A model generated the notes under the pieces. The model made no database searches and was not told the origin of the DNA. It was given only the letters and a program-made list of their open reading frames with translations. Positions 11,876 through 23,085 of a stretch of DNA of 64,000 bases are shown here, piece by piece; positions within the stretch are counted from its first letter, which is position 1, and the number at the start of each line of letters is the position of its first letter. Both the position numbers and the translations under genes were made by a program. The DNA comes from Margaritifera margaritifera (Eukaryota > Mollusca > Bivalvia > Unionida > Margaritiferidae). Location: NCBI GenBank assembly GCA_029931535.1, contig JAQPZY010001536.1, forward strand, positions 3,144,501 to 3,208,500, read 5' to 3'.

Positions 11876-14800
11876 CATGCATGCATGCATCTCTCTTAAT
11901 ATTCAAAATATTTTAACGAAATAGACTGCATTATTTTATAGAAAAATTGTTCTTTTCGAAAAACACAGAATCTGAAAATGTCAATTTTATATCCAAAGGA
12001 ATTTTTTCTAGTGTTATGGCTCTATATCGCACAAATATACATAAATGAATGAATTCATGGATTATTATTTAAACTTTAATTCTAACAGAGAACACTGTAA
12101 AAAGATAACAGAGTTGGTCCTAACTGGATGTTTAAGTTCTAAAATTACAAACATTTTTACCTCATTAGCATGAGAGCAGACAGCAAGACAATTAACCTAG
12201 ATATCCCATTCCCAGCAGAAACAGTAGCAGCCACCATCGGGGGCATAAAGAATATTAATCATGACCTTGTGTTAAACTTTTTGAAAGTCATTTAACATAC
12301 ATCACAGATTTGTTCAAAGGCAAGACACTGTCTTCTGGGAAACTTTAACTACTTACCTTGATGGCACGAGGAATCTGGTCAACATATTGTGGTTTGATGA
12401 CAGCCTTTAGATTGTCCTCGATTATCTTCCTGAAGTAATTCTGAAGCTCTGATCCACGAAAATGTGTCAAAATCTGGCCCCAGTCAGGGGGATCCTGTAA
12501 AACAAAGCATAAATACTTAACATTTCTCTATCATCAAAAATGATCTTTGATATCACAGAAAACCCAGATGCAGCTGAGGAGTATTTTAACTTTAAAAAAT
12601 ATTAATGACACTGTTCATATATTTGCAAGATTAATACATGTACTTGATAATTACATGACATCTAAATTGTACAGATGTTAACAATTAACTACCCTAAGTA
12701 GACAGCAAAATTAGTAATAAATATTATTATAATCTTCCCCATATGTGCTGGCAGGCAAGGAAAATACAACCCAAGGAAATACAATTTGTCTTAGTCCCCA
12801 AGGGCTGTATTTTCCCATTCAGCTCACAAACATCAGATTATTTTTCTCACCCACCACCAATCATAATTTTCAACAGCCACCTTCCTTAACAATGACAAAA
12901 GTTGTTTCTCTAAATTTCATCTGAGAGTATAGTGAAAGGAATATCAGTGGCATGTGCTGGAACTGACATCATTTCTTATCAGAGCTTTGTATTGTAGCTC
13001 TTCAAGGGAGTATGTGTGTTAGAAACTGTAATTTACACCATTCTGCACTGGACTTTATCTACCATTAGGATAACATACATACACAAAAATACATACATGC
13101 TTTGTTCTGAGTCGGCAGAAAGAACTAGTTTGATATGGCATAAGAATACGTCTCAGCCTGATGGCCTTGATGTATTCATTAGCCATATTAAATGAGTTCT
13201 TTCCTCCTACTCGAAAAAAAACATGAATGTGGTTTTGTATTTATAACATACCCCCTCTTTTACGCCTTCAAAATATTTTTAGCTTTACTGTATCAATGAA
13301 ATTCAAAACAAATTGGGATTTAGAAAAGTTAAATTCACTGCACCTAAAAATATTAATGCACAGACATCAAAGAAGACACAAAGAAGTTCCAATCCAGGTG
13401 TGTGATACAGAAACACGGATTGAACAGCTGTATCGAATGCCAGATAAAACATAAAAGATTAAATGGGTATGTAATAAAGTTATCTGACAAAAGGTAAAAT
13501 CTGAGATAATCTGGTGGGTGAGAAAAAAAAATATTTGTGATTCTGGAAATCAAGTAACCGGATGACAATGCCAAGCTGTGAATAGGCAACCATTACACCT
13601 TTCACATGCAAGCATGAAAGTCAAAACTACATCTAACTGTTCTGTCAAAGCAGGAATATGAATTCAAGTCATAAAAAGTAAATGAGCCATTTTGCTTGAT
13701 AATTAATTAAATAATTAATAATGAGCCATTTTGCTAGATAATTAATTACATAAGCCTGGCTCAATTTTAGTGGTTATTTATTTAAAGTTTTAAATAAAAT
13801 ATTTCTGGTTATTAAAGTAATCAATAGCTGAATATTGGAATTAGCAAACACACAGATTTTCAGCAGGATGGTATCTAAAAATTTACATTCTAACTGTATT
13901 CCTTTGAGGAATAAATGCACAAATCAATTGATTAACTTGATAAAAGTAGATTTAACTAACTTACTGTGAAATTGCCCAGATTTGGTTTTAATTTCCCAGC
14001 CAGAATTTTCAGTGCTGTTGACTTCCCAATTCCATTTGTACCAACAAGACCAAGTACAACACCTGTTCGTGGTACAGGCAACCTGAAAAAAATTACATAT
14101 GCATAATTATACTGATTTATGATTTCAACATATTATAGAAACAGCTCAAAACTACCACACTTTGTTTCCTTATTCAAGTCATGTCATTCTAATATGCATG
14201 AATCATCAGGTCTTATGGCACTAACACTAATATGCATGAATCATCAGGTCTTATAGCACTAACACTAATATGCATGAATCATCAGGTCTTATGGCACTAA
14301 CACTAATATGCATGAATCATCAGGTCTTATATTACTAACACTAATATGCATGAATCATCAGGTCTTATTGCACTAACACTAATATGCATGAATCATCAGG
14401 TCTTATAGCACTAACACTAATATGCATGAATCACCAGGTCTTATGGCACTAACACTAATATGCATGAATCATCAGGTCTTATAGCACTAACACTAATATG
14501 CATGAATCATCAGGTCTTATAGCACTAACATGTACTTTATGCATGAATCATCAGGTCTTATAGCACTAACACTAATATGCATGAATCATCAGGTCTTATG
14601 GCACTAACACTAATATGCATGAATCATCAGGTCTTATAGCACTAACACTAATATGCATGAATCATCAGGTCTTATAGCACTAACACTAATATGCATGAAT
14701 CATCAGGTCTTATAGCACTAACATGTACTTTATGCATGAATCATCAGGTCTTATATTACTAACACTAATATGCATGAATCATCAGGTCTTATGGCACTAA

Positions 14801-17800
14801 CACTAATATGCATGAATCATCAGGTCTTATAGCACTAACACTAATATGCAAGAATCATCAGGTCTTATAGCACTAACACTAATATGCATGAATCATCAGG
14901 TCTTATAGCACTAACAGTAATATGCATGAATCATCAGGTCTTATGGCACTAACACTAATATGCAAGAATCATCAGGTCTTATAGCACTAACATGTACTTT
15001 ATACATGACTCATCAGGTCTTATGGCACTAACACTAATATGCAAGAATCATCAGGTCTTATGGCACTAACACTAATATGCAAGAATCATCAGGTCTTATA
15101 GCACAAACACTAATATGCATGAATCATCAGGTCTTATAGCACTAACATGTACTTTATACTTGACTCATCAGGTCTTATAGCACAAACACTAATATGCAAG
15201 AATCATCAGGTCTTATAGCACTAACAATAATATGCATGAATCATCAGGTCTTATGGCACTAACACTAATATGCATGAATCATCAGGTCTTATGGCACTAA
15301 CACTAATATGCAGGAATCATCAGGTCTTATGGCACTAACACTAATATGGAAGAATCATCAGGTCTTATGGCACTAACACTAATATGCATGAATCATCAGG
15401 TCTTATGGCACTAACACTAATATGCATGAATCATCAGGTCTTATAGCACTAACACTAATATGCAAGAATCATCAGGTCTTATAGCACTAACACTAATATG
15501 CATGAATCATCAGGTCTTATAGCACTAACACTAATATGCATGAATCATCAGGTCTTATATTACTAACACTAATATGCATGAATCATCAGGTCTTATGGCA
15601 CTAACACTAATATGCATGAATCATCAGGTCTTATGGCACTAACACTAATATACATGAATCATCAGGTCCTATAGCACTAACACTAATATGCATGAATCAT
15701 CAGGTCTTATAGCACAAACACTAATATGCAAGAATCATCAGGTCTTATAGCACTAACACTAATATGCATGAATCATCAGGTCTTATAGCACTAACATGTA
15801 CTTTATACATGACTCATCAGGTCTTATGGCACTAACACTAATATGCATGAATCATCAGGTCTTATAGCACTAACACTAATATGCATGAATCATCAGGTCT
15901 TATAGCACTAACATTAATATGCATGAATCATCAGGTCTTATGGCACTAAAACTAATATACATGAATCATCAGGTCTTATAGCACTAACACTAATACACAT
16001 GAATCATCAGGTCCTATAGCACTAACACTAATATGCATGAATCATCAGGTCTTATAGCACTAACACTAATATGCAAGAATCATCAGGTCTTATAGCACTA
16101 ACACTAATATGCATGAATCATCAGGTCTTATAGCACTAACATGTACTTTATACATGACTCATCAGGTCTTATGGCACTAACACTAATATGCATGAATCAT
16201 CAGGTCTTATAGCACTAACACTAATATGCATGAATCATCAGGTCTTATAGCACTAACACTAATATGCATGAATCATCAGGTCTTATGGCACTAACACTAA
16301 TATACATGAATCATCAGGTCTTATAGCACTAACACTAATATGCATGAATCATCAGGTCTTATGGCACTAACACTAATATACATGAATCATCAGGTCTTAT
16401 AGCACTAACACTAATATACATGAATCATCAGGTCTTATAGCACTAACACTAATATACATGAATCATCAGGTCTTATGGCACTAACACTAATATACATGAA
16501 TCATCAGGTCTTATAGCACTAACACTAATATGCATGAATCATCAGGTCTTATGGCACTAACACTAATATACATGAATCATCAGGTCCTATAGCACTAACA
16601 CTAATATGCATGAATCATCAGGTCTTATGGCACTAACACTAATATGCATGAATCATCAGGTCTTATAGCACTAACATGTACTTTGAAGCTGAAACATAAT
16701 AATACAAATATATACATTGACAGATATTTTCACAGAAAATCCATTTGCAGTTTAACTTCTCTTATTTACTGGCTTGCATACATGAGGTTTAAAAAAATAT
16801 CACTATGGTTTGAAAGAAACTACAGAAGGCAGTGCATATGTTTAACTCTGGCTAATATGTAAATACAGTAAAGTACCTGTGTAGTTTGAAGGAATTAGCG
16901 CTATATCTGTGTGTTACATCTTTGGTTAGATTGCTTGGAATATTGATTATTTTCACTGCCTCAAACGGACATTTCTAAAAATGAAGATAAATATGTGTCT
17001 GTATATTTAAATCACAAATTATTTATCACATAAATTTTCAAACAGAAGATAAATTTATGGCAAGCACTTGAAATTCCAAAGGCCTCAAATATTTACAGTC
17101 CTTTACAAACTAAAAGTGGAAAAAAAACCTGAAATCTTCAGGATTTAATCTAATGTCTCCATACAGTTTATATCTGCCAAATCAAAGTTACTTCTGACTG
17201 AAAGGTTTAATATTATGCTATCAAACTTATTAATCAAGAATGGAAATTATTTTCAGTGACATTAGATGGTCTCTGATGCAGTAAATTAGGTATTAGGAGC
17301 ATAATTTTAAATATAGAGCAACCATGCCACTTCTAGGCACTTTAAATGACTGCAAATCAGCAGGATGTGTTAAAGAGAAGAAAAAAAAGTTAACCTATGT
17401 TACTGTGTTTTAATTTTTCATATACTCTTTTTTGTATACCATCAATCCATACAAATTATTATCATTTTCAGTCTTCAAATTTTCCATACAAACATTTTTT
17501 TTTCTACTTTAGATTTTAAAAGTATCTGCACTAAAGCATTAACTAAAATTATATGCACTGTACATTTATAATGATTAATAAAAAGCGGACACAAAATGCA
17601 CCAATATGGAAACCTACTTTTGAACAGATACCACAACCATTACAGAGTGTCTCTGAGATGAAAGCAATCTTGTCAGTTGGTGTAACCTCAATGCACATTT
17701 TACCTGAAATAGTAAATAAAGTACATAGATACACACGAAAAATGAAATCAGTTTAAATAATAAGACAAAATAATATATCATCAGGACCTATAATATTATG

Positions 17801-20631
17801 TACCTTGTTTGATAAATTTTGCATCCAATGAATACACATGTGAAAGCCATATACCGTAAAGCATAAAACTTTAGTGAATTTAGGGAGCTAACTAACTGTC
17901 GCTAAAACTTTTATGTTCATTAAAATTATGTGAAGATAATATATGCATGGCAGCTGATATCTACCCAGAAGAAGAGATCTGAAAGTTTATAACCGGGAAT
18001 AAATAACAGCAGTGACCATTTCATAAGTGCCATTTTATACTAAGGATATAATAACAATGTGTGAATAGATGGAAATGTGGATGTTATTTTATAGAAATGC
18101 TCATATTGATATTTTGTCTATGTTTTTTTTAAACATACTTCATTATTGGTTGTGATCCATGTCATGTGCGTTTTGATAATGCCTCATGTTGGAATAAAAT
18201 GACCACACTTCATTTTGGTTGTGTTGATAGTGTGTCATGCAAAACCTAATTGCTTTTCATTAGGTAGGATAAAAGTGCCACATAAAATGTATATCTTTCC
18301 ATATCAGTAATTCACACAAGTTTTGTGTCACTAATATGCTTAAATTTGAGATTTGCTAACATTTAATGAAGAAAAAATATTGATCAACAGTAACTGATGT
18401 TAGTACTATGAGAAGATTTTGTTTCCTTTTTTCTAAGTTAACAGTGTCAATTATAATTTAAATCCAAGAACCATGACTGGAAGTCACTACTGAAGTATTT
18501 TATGTGAACATATTAAAGTCTTAAAAATTAAAGGTTAAAGTCACAGAATCACAGATTGTATACAATGTTCCCTCACTGTAAAGCCCTATAGTATACATCT
18601 GCCCTTCTAGCACAGGTATAATTATTGATCCTGTTAAATTGGTAAACATTTTGGTCCAATACTGCTACCTAATTAATTTCACTTTATCTTAAAATTTCTG
18701 AATAATGTGAACCAATCATAATGTGCTTTTAATACATTCTTTGTGGGCTATTGTTCAGTATTATGACCCAGTCTTGTTGGAACATCCCTCAGTATAAGGT
18801 TCTCTCACTTGTAACAGAGATCACTTTTATGGCTCACCTGAACAGCATTATACGTGTAGATAGTGAACACAGTAGTTTTTATGACTAGTTCAATAAAGGC
18901 TATATTTGCCTTGAAGATGATTGCTTTTGAAATGTTGGAGTGTTCAACTTTTTTTTTATAAATTGATATTTCTGCATAGCTAAGGGTCCAATCAATCCAA
19001 GTCACTAAGATATGTATAGGATGGTGTGCATTTTCTTGTTCTACTTTTAGTTGAATATCTATCCCCAAGTATGGGTCATTTCATAGAAAAGTATGGGAAA
19101 AACATATCCTGTCACTAAGTCCCCATAAAATGATACCTGAATCAGTATTTAAAAAATCATCAAATTTGTACCAGTTGAGGATCCCATACTCTTCTTATCA
19201 AATGGACACAAAAGGGGTATGTTAGCGAGTGTTTTTTTTCAATATGACACAATTACTGAGATCACATCAATTTTCAACAAAGAAAACCTGCGCAGCAAAT
19301 TTATAGCAAGCTTTAAACTGCAAAAATTGTCAAAGACCTTGTATACTTGTTGTTGACTTTATCATTTTCTTTCACATGACTGTTTTACAATTATTAAAAT
19401 TGTACACAGATTTTTCTTTTTCAGTATTTAATGAGAGATTCAGTTTATGTCGGGAGTAACAGCACCATGATACACCTAAACTAATAAGTGACGTCATGAT
19501 GTAATGATTACATCATTTTGAGCTGCACAGCAAGCATTCTTTTCACAAAGTGGACTACCCAATAAATTCACTTATAAGCCATGTCCAACTGCAAACAACA
19601 TAGACCCTGATATGCCATCGCATAATGTGCCGGTAGATCAGGATCTATGTTGTTTCTTCCACTGATTACTCTCAACAAACTGCATATACCGAAATCTGCC
19701 AACGCATTATACAATGGCAGAACTTAGTCTCTGCAGTTTGCAGTTGGACCCTTTTAAAAGCGAGTATGTACCTTAAGTTACATATGTATATTCAGTAGTG
19801 GATTTAGAGGAAGTTTGGGGGTTTCAGTCAAACCCCGCTTTTTTCAGTTAAAATAGTACAATTTTCACAATTGGACAATTTAAAGCAAAATAAACCACCA
19901 CTTCTCTAAACTGAACCACCACAGACAAAATACTGGATCCAACCTTGATATTATTTGTATTTATGTAGTAAACTGCAATATAATGGTTAAACATAAAAGT
20001 AAAATATAAAGCAGAAGTGAAGTTAGCATAAGTCTCATCCAATGGTATCACTCTATTTTATTTTGTACTTTTTAAAAAATATAAATTTTAATTGCTTTAC
20101 TGAATATTTGTACAAGTTGTAGAAACATGTACTTAATAGTCTTAATAGCCATAGTATCGTATATACTTATTTATAATCCGGGTCCAAATGCAAACAATAT
20201 AGATCCAGATCTCCAGTCGCATAATGCGCTGGCATATCTGGGTCTATGCAGTTTGTTAGGACTAATCAGTAGAACAAACAACATAGACCCTGATCTGCCG
20301 GTGAATTATGGGACGACAGATCAGGGTCTATGTTGTTTGCATTTGGACCCAGATTATACGCGAGTATATACGGTAGGTCAACACAAACTCTTCCACACAT
20401 TTGCTCCAAGATCAAATCCAGGATACTAGAAGTGAAAAGTAAGCATGTTACCACTATCATCAAAGGATGAAAAGCAAAACATGGTATCCACCTACCAATC
20501 TTAACCACTGGACAATACTTCTTACATTCCTGTCGACATTTACTGGGTTTACACCTATCATTGTTCACAATGGCTATCCTGGTTGGTCGATCCTGACCCG
20601 TCTCCAACAGCTGGTTTGGATTTCGCAGCAT
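3041..20631 (-). CDS. ABCE1: ABCE1 paralog A (ribosome recycling ATPase), partial, ten coding exons
   Basis: Joined coding exons, 5' to 3' on the minus strand: 20631-20496, 17703-17618, 16974-16877, 14082-13965, 12494-12357, 11431-11362, 7989-7893, 5854-5643, 4975-4829 and 3172-3041. All introns are GT-AG and the frame is open for about 411 codons of a family length near 600. ABCE1 uses ATP to split ribosomes after termination, in the cytoplasm. Visible in order: the N-terminal iron-sulfur domain with all eight cysteines (CKPSKC..C..C, then CNGCGIC and KCP), Walker [10 protein letters not shown], signature LSGGELQ, Walker [12 protein letters not shown]-loop [10 protein letters not shown], the hinge, and the second Walker [10 protein letters not shown]. 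The copy looks functional but is divergent: CNGCGIC where most animals have CIGCGIC, and FPSGVREG in the hinge where the other copy has [11 protein letters not shown]2 after its P-loop lies left of the window. The family call is very sure; whether it is expressed is unknown. Confidence 0.93.
3173..4828. other. ABCE1-A intron 9
   Basis: An AT-rich intron. I see no gene, terminal inverted repeat or tandem array in it, only a short GA run near 4250. Confidence 0.6.
4829..4975 (-). CDS. ABCE1: ABCE1-A exon 9 (hinge)
   Basis: It encodes [20 protein letters not shown] and [13 protein letters not shown], the hinge between the two NBDs. It is 147 bp, one codon shorter than in paralog B (150 bp), in the charged EEEK stretch. 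Confidence 0.93.
5126..5260. mobile_element. Possible end of a Tigger-like DNA transposon
   Basis: TA|CAGTAAAGCCTGATATGA followed by alternating GACC and GCAAC motifs resembles the ends of pogo/Tigger elements. No matching second end was found. Confidence 0.25.
5643..5854 (-). CDS. ABCE1: ABCE1-A exon 8 (Walker B, H-loop)
   Basis: It encodes [36 protein letters not shown] and [20 protein letters not shown]. The catalytic glutamate and switch histidine are present. It is 212 bp in both copies. The hinge end FPSGVREG differs from the usual MPFSVREG. Confidence 0.95.
5855..7892. other. ABCE1-A intron 7
   Basis: About 2 kb of AT-rich intron with no recognisable gene or complete repeat. The open frames at 5957-6262, 6508-6726 and 7179-7370 look random. 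Confidence 0.6.
7893..7989 (-). CDS. ABCE1: ABCE1-A exon 7 (ABC signature)
   Basis: It encodes [20 protein letters not shown] and CIQKADV, the ABC signature of NBD1. It differs from exon 7 of paralog B at only 6 of 97 bases, far fewer than its neighbours; see findings. Confidence 0.94.
8940..9299 (+). pseudogene. Tigger transposase N-terminal fragment, disrupted
   Basis: The reading frame starts [20 protein letters not shown] and shows the helix-turn-helix pattern of pogo transposases. A 105-bp palindromic insertion at 9091-9195 breaks it after NTLSGWM; the frame resumes as [14 protein letters not shown]. No catalytic domain follows. Confidence 0.6.
9091..9195. mobile_element. 105-bp palindromic mini-element nested in the Tigger
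   Basis: Its 21-bp terminal repeats TAAACCAACAAGTTGTTCTC(C) and its near-perfect inverse enclose T-rich and A-rich arms and a central TACTGGT...ACCAGTA hairpin. GATGGATGA stands on both sides (9082-9090 and 9196-9204), a 9-bp target duplication like those of Mutator-type elements. Confidence 0.7.
9948..10345. repeat. CACTGC/GCAGTG-rich minisatellite
   Basis: Degenerate tandem units of roughly 27-30 bp resemble CTGCCCTTGCAGTGCACCTT. The open frames across it on both strands follow from the repeat, not from a gene. Confidence 0.7.
10701..10914. mobile_element. 214-bp MITE with CAGTGAAACTCC ends
   Basis: The ends CAGTGAAACTCCTTAAAACC and GGTTTTGAGGAGTTTCACTG are inverted repeats. It is inserted in a (TA)n microsatellite that continues on both sides (10666-10700 and 10915-10988), as expected for a TA-targeting element. 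Confidence 0.85.
10915..10988. repeat. (TA)n microsatellite
   Basis: More than 70 bp of perfect TA repeat. Confidence 0.95.
11362..11431 (-). CDS. ABCE1: ABCE1-A exon 6
   Basis: It encodes [20 protein letters not shown], the least conserved linker of NBD1. It is 70 bp, as in paralog B, but clearly divergent in sequence. It was identified by flanking splice sites (AAAG| and ATGG|GTACG) and by frame. Confidence 0.85.
11757..11873. repeat. (ACAT)n microsatellite
   Basis: About 115 bp of perfect ACAT repeats in intron 5 of ABCE1-A. The repeat is the same as the LINE tails elsewhere, but no LINE sequence is visible next to it. Confidence 0.95.
12357..12494 (-). CDS. ABCE1: ABCE1-A exon 5
   Basis: It encodes [20 protein letters not shown] and [14 protein letters not shown], a family-specific stretch of NBD1. 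It is 138 bp in both copies and about 70% identical by hand count. Confidence 0.93.
12495..13964. other. ABCE1-A intron 4
   Basis: About 1.5 kb without a gene. A short duplication (AATGAGCCATTTTGCTTGAT and a second copy) lies near 13681-13747. Confidence 0.6.
13965..14082 (-). CDS. ABCE1: ABCE1-A exon 4 (Walker A of NBD1)
   Basis: It encodes [20 protein letters not shown] and STALKILAG, the NBD1 P-loop. It is 118 bp in both copies and about 69% identical to the paralog exon by hand count, with many silent differences even inside the invariant P-loop. Confidence 0.93.
14188..16681. repeat. 38-bp minisatellite array, about 65 units
   Basis: The unit is ATATGCATGAATCATCAGGT followed by CTTATAGCACTAACACTA. 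Units vary at a few fixed sites (TATAG or TATGG; GCATG, GCAAG or ACATG). A 41-bp variant with CATGTACTTTATACATGACT recurs, and blocks containing it are repeated in the same order. It fills most of intron 3 of ABCE1-A. Confidence 0.97.
16877..16974 (-). CDS. ABCE1: ABCE1-A exon 3
   Basis: It encodes [16 protein letters not shown] and the conserved [12 protein letters not shown] just before NBD1. It is 98 bp in both copies. The acceptor is TTTTAG and the donor CACAG|GTAC. Confidence 0.92.
17618..17703 (-). CDS. ABCE1: ABCE1-A exon 2
   Basis: It encodes [20 protein letters not shown] followed by CNGCGICSK, the second iron-sulfur motif. It is 86 bp, the same as in paralog B, and about 77% identical to it by hand count. 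The asparagine inside CNGCGIC replaces the isoleucine of the other copy. Confidence 0.92.
17704..19560. other. ABCE1-A intron 1, unique part
   Basis: AT-rich sequence with no recognisable gene or repeat before the MITEs at 19.56 and 20.15 kb. Confidence 0.55.
19562..19774. mobile_element. Diverged double-hairpin MITE
   Basis: It carries the two internal hairpins built on GATCTGCC/GGCAGATC and CATAGACCCTGAT/ATCAGG.TCTATG, and a right end GCGAGTATGTACC, like the intact copies. It has more mismatches than the copy at 20155. Confidence 0.75.
20155..20375. mobile_element. Double-hairpin MITE, 221 bp
   Basis: The ends TATCGTATATACTTATTTAT and GCGAGTATATACGGTA are imperfect inverted repeats. Inside are two separate stem-loops, each with stems of about 24 bp around CAGACC-like cores. 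It lies about 120 bp downstream of exon 1 of ABCE1-A and has exactly the length of the copy at 48434. Confidence 0.85.
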
Positions 20632-20657
20632 TTTTGTTATAACTTCTTTCACTTTCC
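20496..20657 (-). CDS. ABCE1: ABCE1-A exon 1 (first coding exon)
   Basis: The acceptor follows TTTCAG at 20658. The ATG at 20631-20629 gives [20 protein letters not shown], then the first ferredoxin-like cysteines [14 protein letters not shown]. The 26 bases before the ATG are open and may be 5' UTR from an upstream non-coding exon. The donor is ATTG|GTAGG. Confidence 0.88.
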
Positions 20658-21839
20658 CTGAAAGATGGAAAAGACAGTGTCATGCCATTGACACAAATCA
20701 ACCTGTTTTACTTGATTCAACATTTCTCAAATGGCAGAAGCGACATAAAATGTTTTACTTTCATTCATCTTTTTAAATTTTACCATTTTTTATACATTCT
20801 GTCACTTTATCTATGATATCTCACAGTGTGAAGAAAAATCTAACAGAATTTTGGACCATCTGACTGTCTTGATCACTCCCCGAGTTCATATCTCACAAAA
20901 TAATTAATTTATAACCTAAGATTTTGTTTAGTGATATTTTTTTTAAAAATACCTTAAAAGTGTTTTCATAATAAGTTGCATAATTCAGTAAACTTTTAAA
21001 CTGAATGAAATAGGAATCATTTAAATCATGATTGTGTGCATATTGTTTACAATCTACAACTCATTAACATGATAATATGAAGTGAACCCAATGGTCAAAA
21101 TCTTTTTGCACCAATGTACTTGGTTGACCTAGGAAAAAATCAGATCTCACAACATCTACTCAAGTCTCAGAATATTTTGTCAAATATCACAGTCTGTTAC
21201 TCTGAAAGTATCATAGATATGTATCCTGTTAAAAGTGTTACATAGCCAAATACAATGGAATAAGGGCCTAGTGCACTTACAAGATAGGTATTTGCAGTGC
21301 ATGCATTTTATGTGCATGGCTTCCATCAATTATCTCACTTACCTATCGAGAAAAACATGAAATCAGGAAGATAAGACATTGTGATTTATAAAGTTCATAT
21401 TCATGCTCAAAATATACTTTTGCACTGAGTGCTGCATATTCATCACCTTTCTTAAAGTCCCTCATCTATATGTTTTATTCATATACTGCCTGATAGAGTA
21501 TTATCTAGAAATTAGTATTACTATTAGTAACACTTTTGTTTTTGCCAGTATACTGGTATGCTTTCATTTTAAAGATTATCACCAGTGTGTGCAATAAATA
21601 AAGTAGCAAAGTGTGAAGCAGACAAGTTAGAGTGGAAGGAATGAGAAGGTAAGAAGAAAGTCAAGTGAGAAGAAAGTCAAAGGATAAAAAAGGGAGATCA
21701 ATTTTGTTAAAAATGAGCATTTTGTTCTGGATCCTAGCAACTTCTGTCTTGAAGGTATCCCTTTATGGTGCATTAGAAGTATTTTATAGTAATCTGTTCC
21801 AATGAATGCTTGTTCTTGGAAAGGAAGCGAAGTAGATGT

Positions 21840-21996
21840 ATTATTATTATTATTATTACTACTACTATTATTAGCATTACTATTATTATTATTATTATTA
21901 TTATTACTACTACTATTATTAGCATTGCTATTATTTTTATTATTACTACTACTACTATTATTATTAGCATTACTATTATTATTATTATTATTATTT
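21840..21996. repeat. (TTA)n compound microsatellite
   Basis: ATT repeats interrupted by regularly spaced TACTACTA and TAGCAT blocks, which suggests duplication of a larger unit. The long leucine- or asparagine-rich open frames here are artefacts. Confidence 0.9.
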
Positions 21997-22175
21997 TTAC
22001 AAGGATCTACCACTACAACTGATTATATTAACATTTACCTGTAGAATACCTACTTGTATGTTGTAGATCTTGATGTTCAATGACTACAGCTTACCCTTTA
22101 AGTGCATATATAGGGTTGCTAAACACACATTTCCGAATGTTGTGAAATACTACTACCTATAATAGCTCGACTTAC

Positions 22176-22300
22176 CTCCCCTTGACATTAACGTTAACAA
22201 CTTTTGATATAGAAGCGCAATAGTATAGCAAAACAAGGCCTATTTCACTCCAGATTTTCAAATACTCGTGTCACACTTGATAATTATGTATTCTTCGGCT
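22176..22300 (-). other. Candidate non-coding first exon of ABCE1-A
   Basis: On the minus strand the sequence ends in AAGGGGAG|GTAAGTCGAG, a near-perfect splice donor, 1.5 kb upstream of the first coding exon, which itself needs an upstream exon because it begins at an acceptor. The upstream boundary is a guess. Confidence 0.2.
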
Positions 22301-23026
22301 TTAAGTTCGAGGTAAAGGAGGAAAATACAAGGATAGTCATTATGTCGAGGAAATTCAAAGCGTATTACAGAATAAGAACAAGCGAAAATTGTTCAAACAA
22401 CATTGGGTGATTTCCCTTCGCAGTTTCTTCTCATAAAATAATATTTTACTGCACAAAATCCGCTGTAAATTTTGTAACAGAAAAGGTTACCTAATTATTT
22501 GCTTTTGAAGACACATTATTTCTAATTGAGTTGACTGAGATCATACAGCTAGACGTAAATCAACCATCAGAGATAGAGACGCTTCGAAATTGATAAAATC
22601 TACGAGTTGCCTCCCTTGCGTATCCGTCACCATGGGCTTTTGGTTTCGGAAAGAACACGCGCGGTTGGAACATAGCTTGTCACTTTCCGTCAACCCGACG
22701 TTTCTGCGTAACACTATCAAAATTAGACAATTCCTAAAGAAATATATTGCACACATATTTTTGTTCAGTTACTGAAGAAAGTGAACGGAAAGGTCACAAA
22801 AACCTATCTCAAGCTATAAGTAATAAAACTGACCTCCCACCCCCACCCCCACCCCCACCCCAATTCGTTCCCATTGAAACCCAGAACATAGACAGAGACA
22901 AATTTTATTTAAAGTCGGAATTGCATTACATAATAAGAAACATTGGCTCGTTGCAGCTAGTTTACCGATTGTAAACAATAATATAACAATTTAATTCAAC
23001 CAACAGACACAGTACTTACAATCATA

Positions 23027-23029
<3 letters not shown>

Positions 23030-23082
<53 letters not shown>
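23030..23082. repeat. (GT)n microsatellite
   Basis: About 52 bp of perfect GT repeat in the intergenic region. Confidence 0.95.

Positions 23083-23085
<3 letters not shown>

Noticed and set aside
14188..16681. Regular array that could suggest a CRISPR
   Set aside because: Units are contiguous with no unique spacers, the array lies in an intron of a eukaryotic gene, and there are no cas genes.
20266..20495. Extension of the exon 1 frame of ABCE1-A past its donor
   Set aside because: The frame runs through the splice donor into the intron and the MITE; the protein family continues at exon 2.
21627..22044. Leucine-, isoleucine- or asparagine-rich frames
   Set aside because: They are caused by the (TTA)n tract on both strands.
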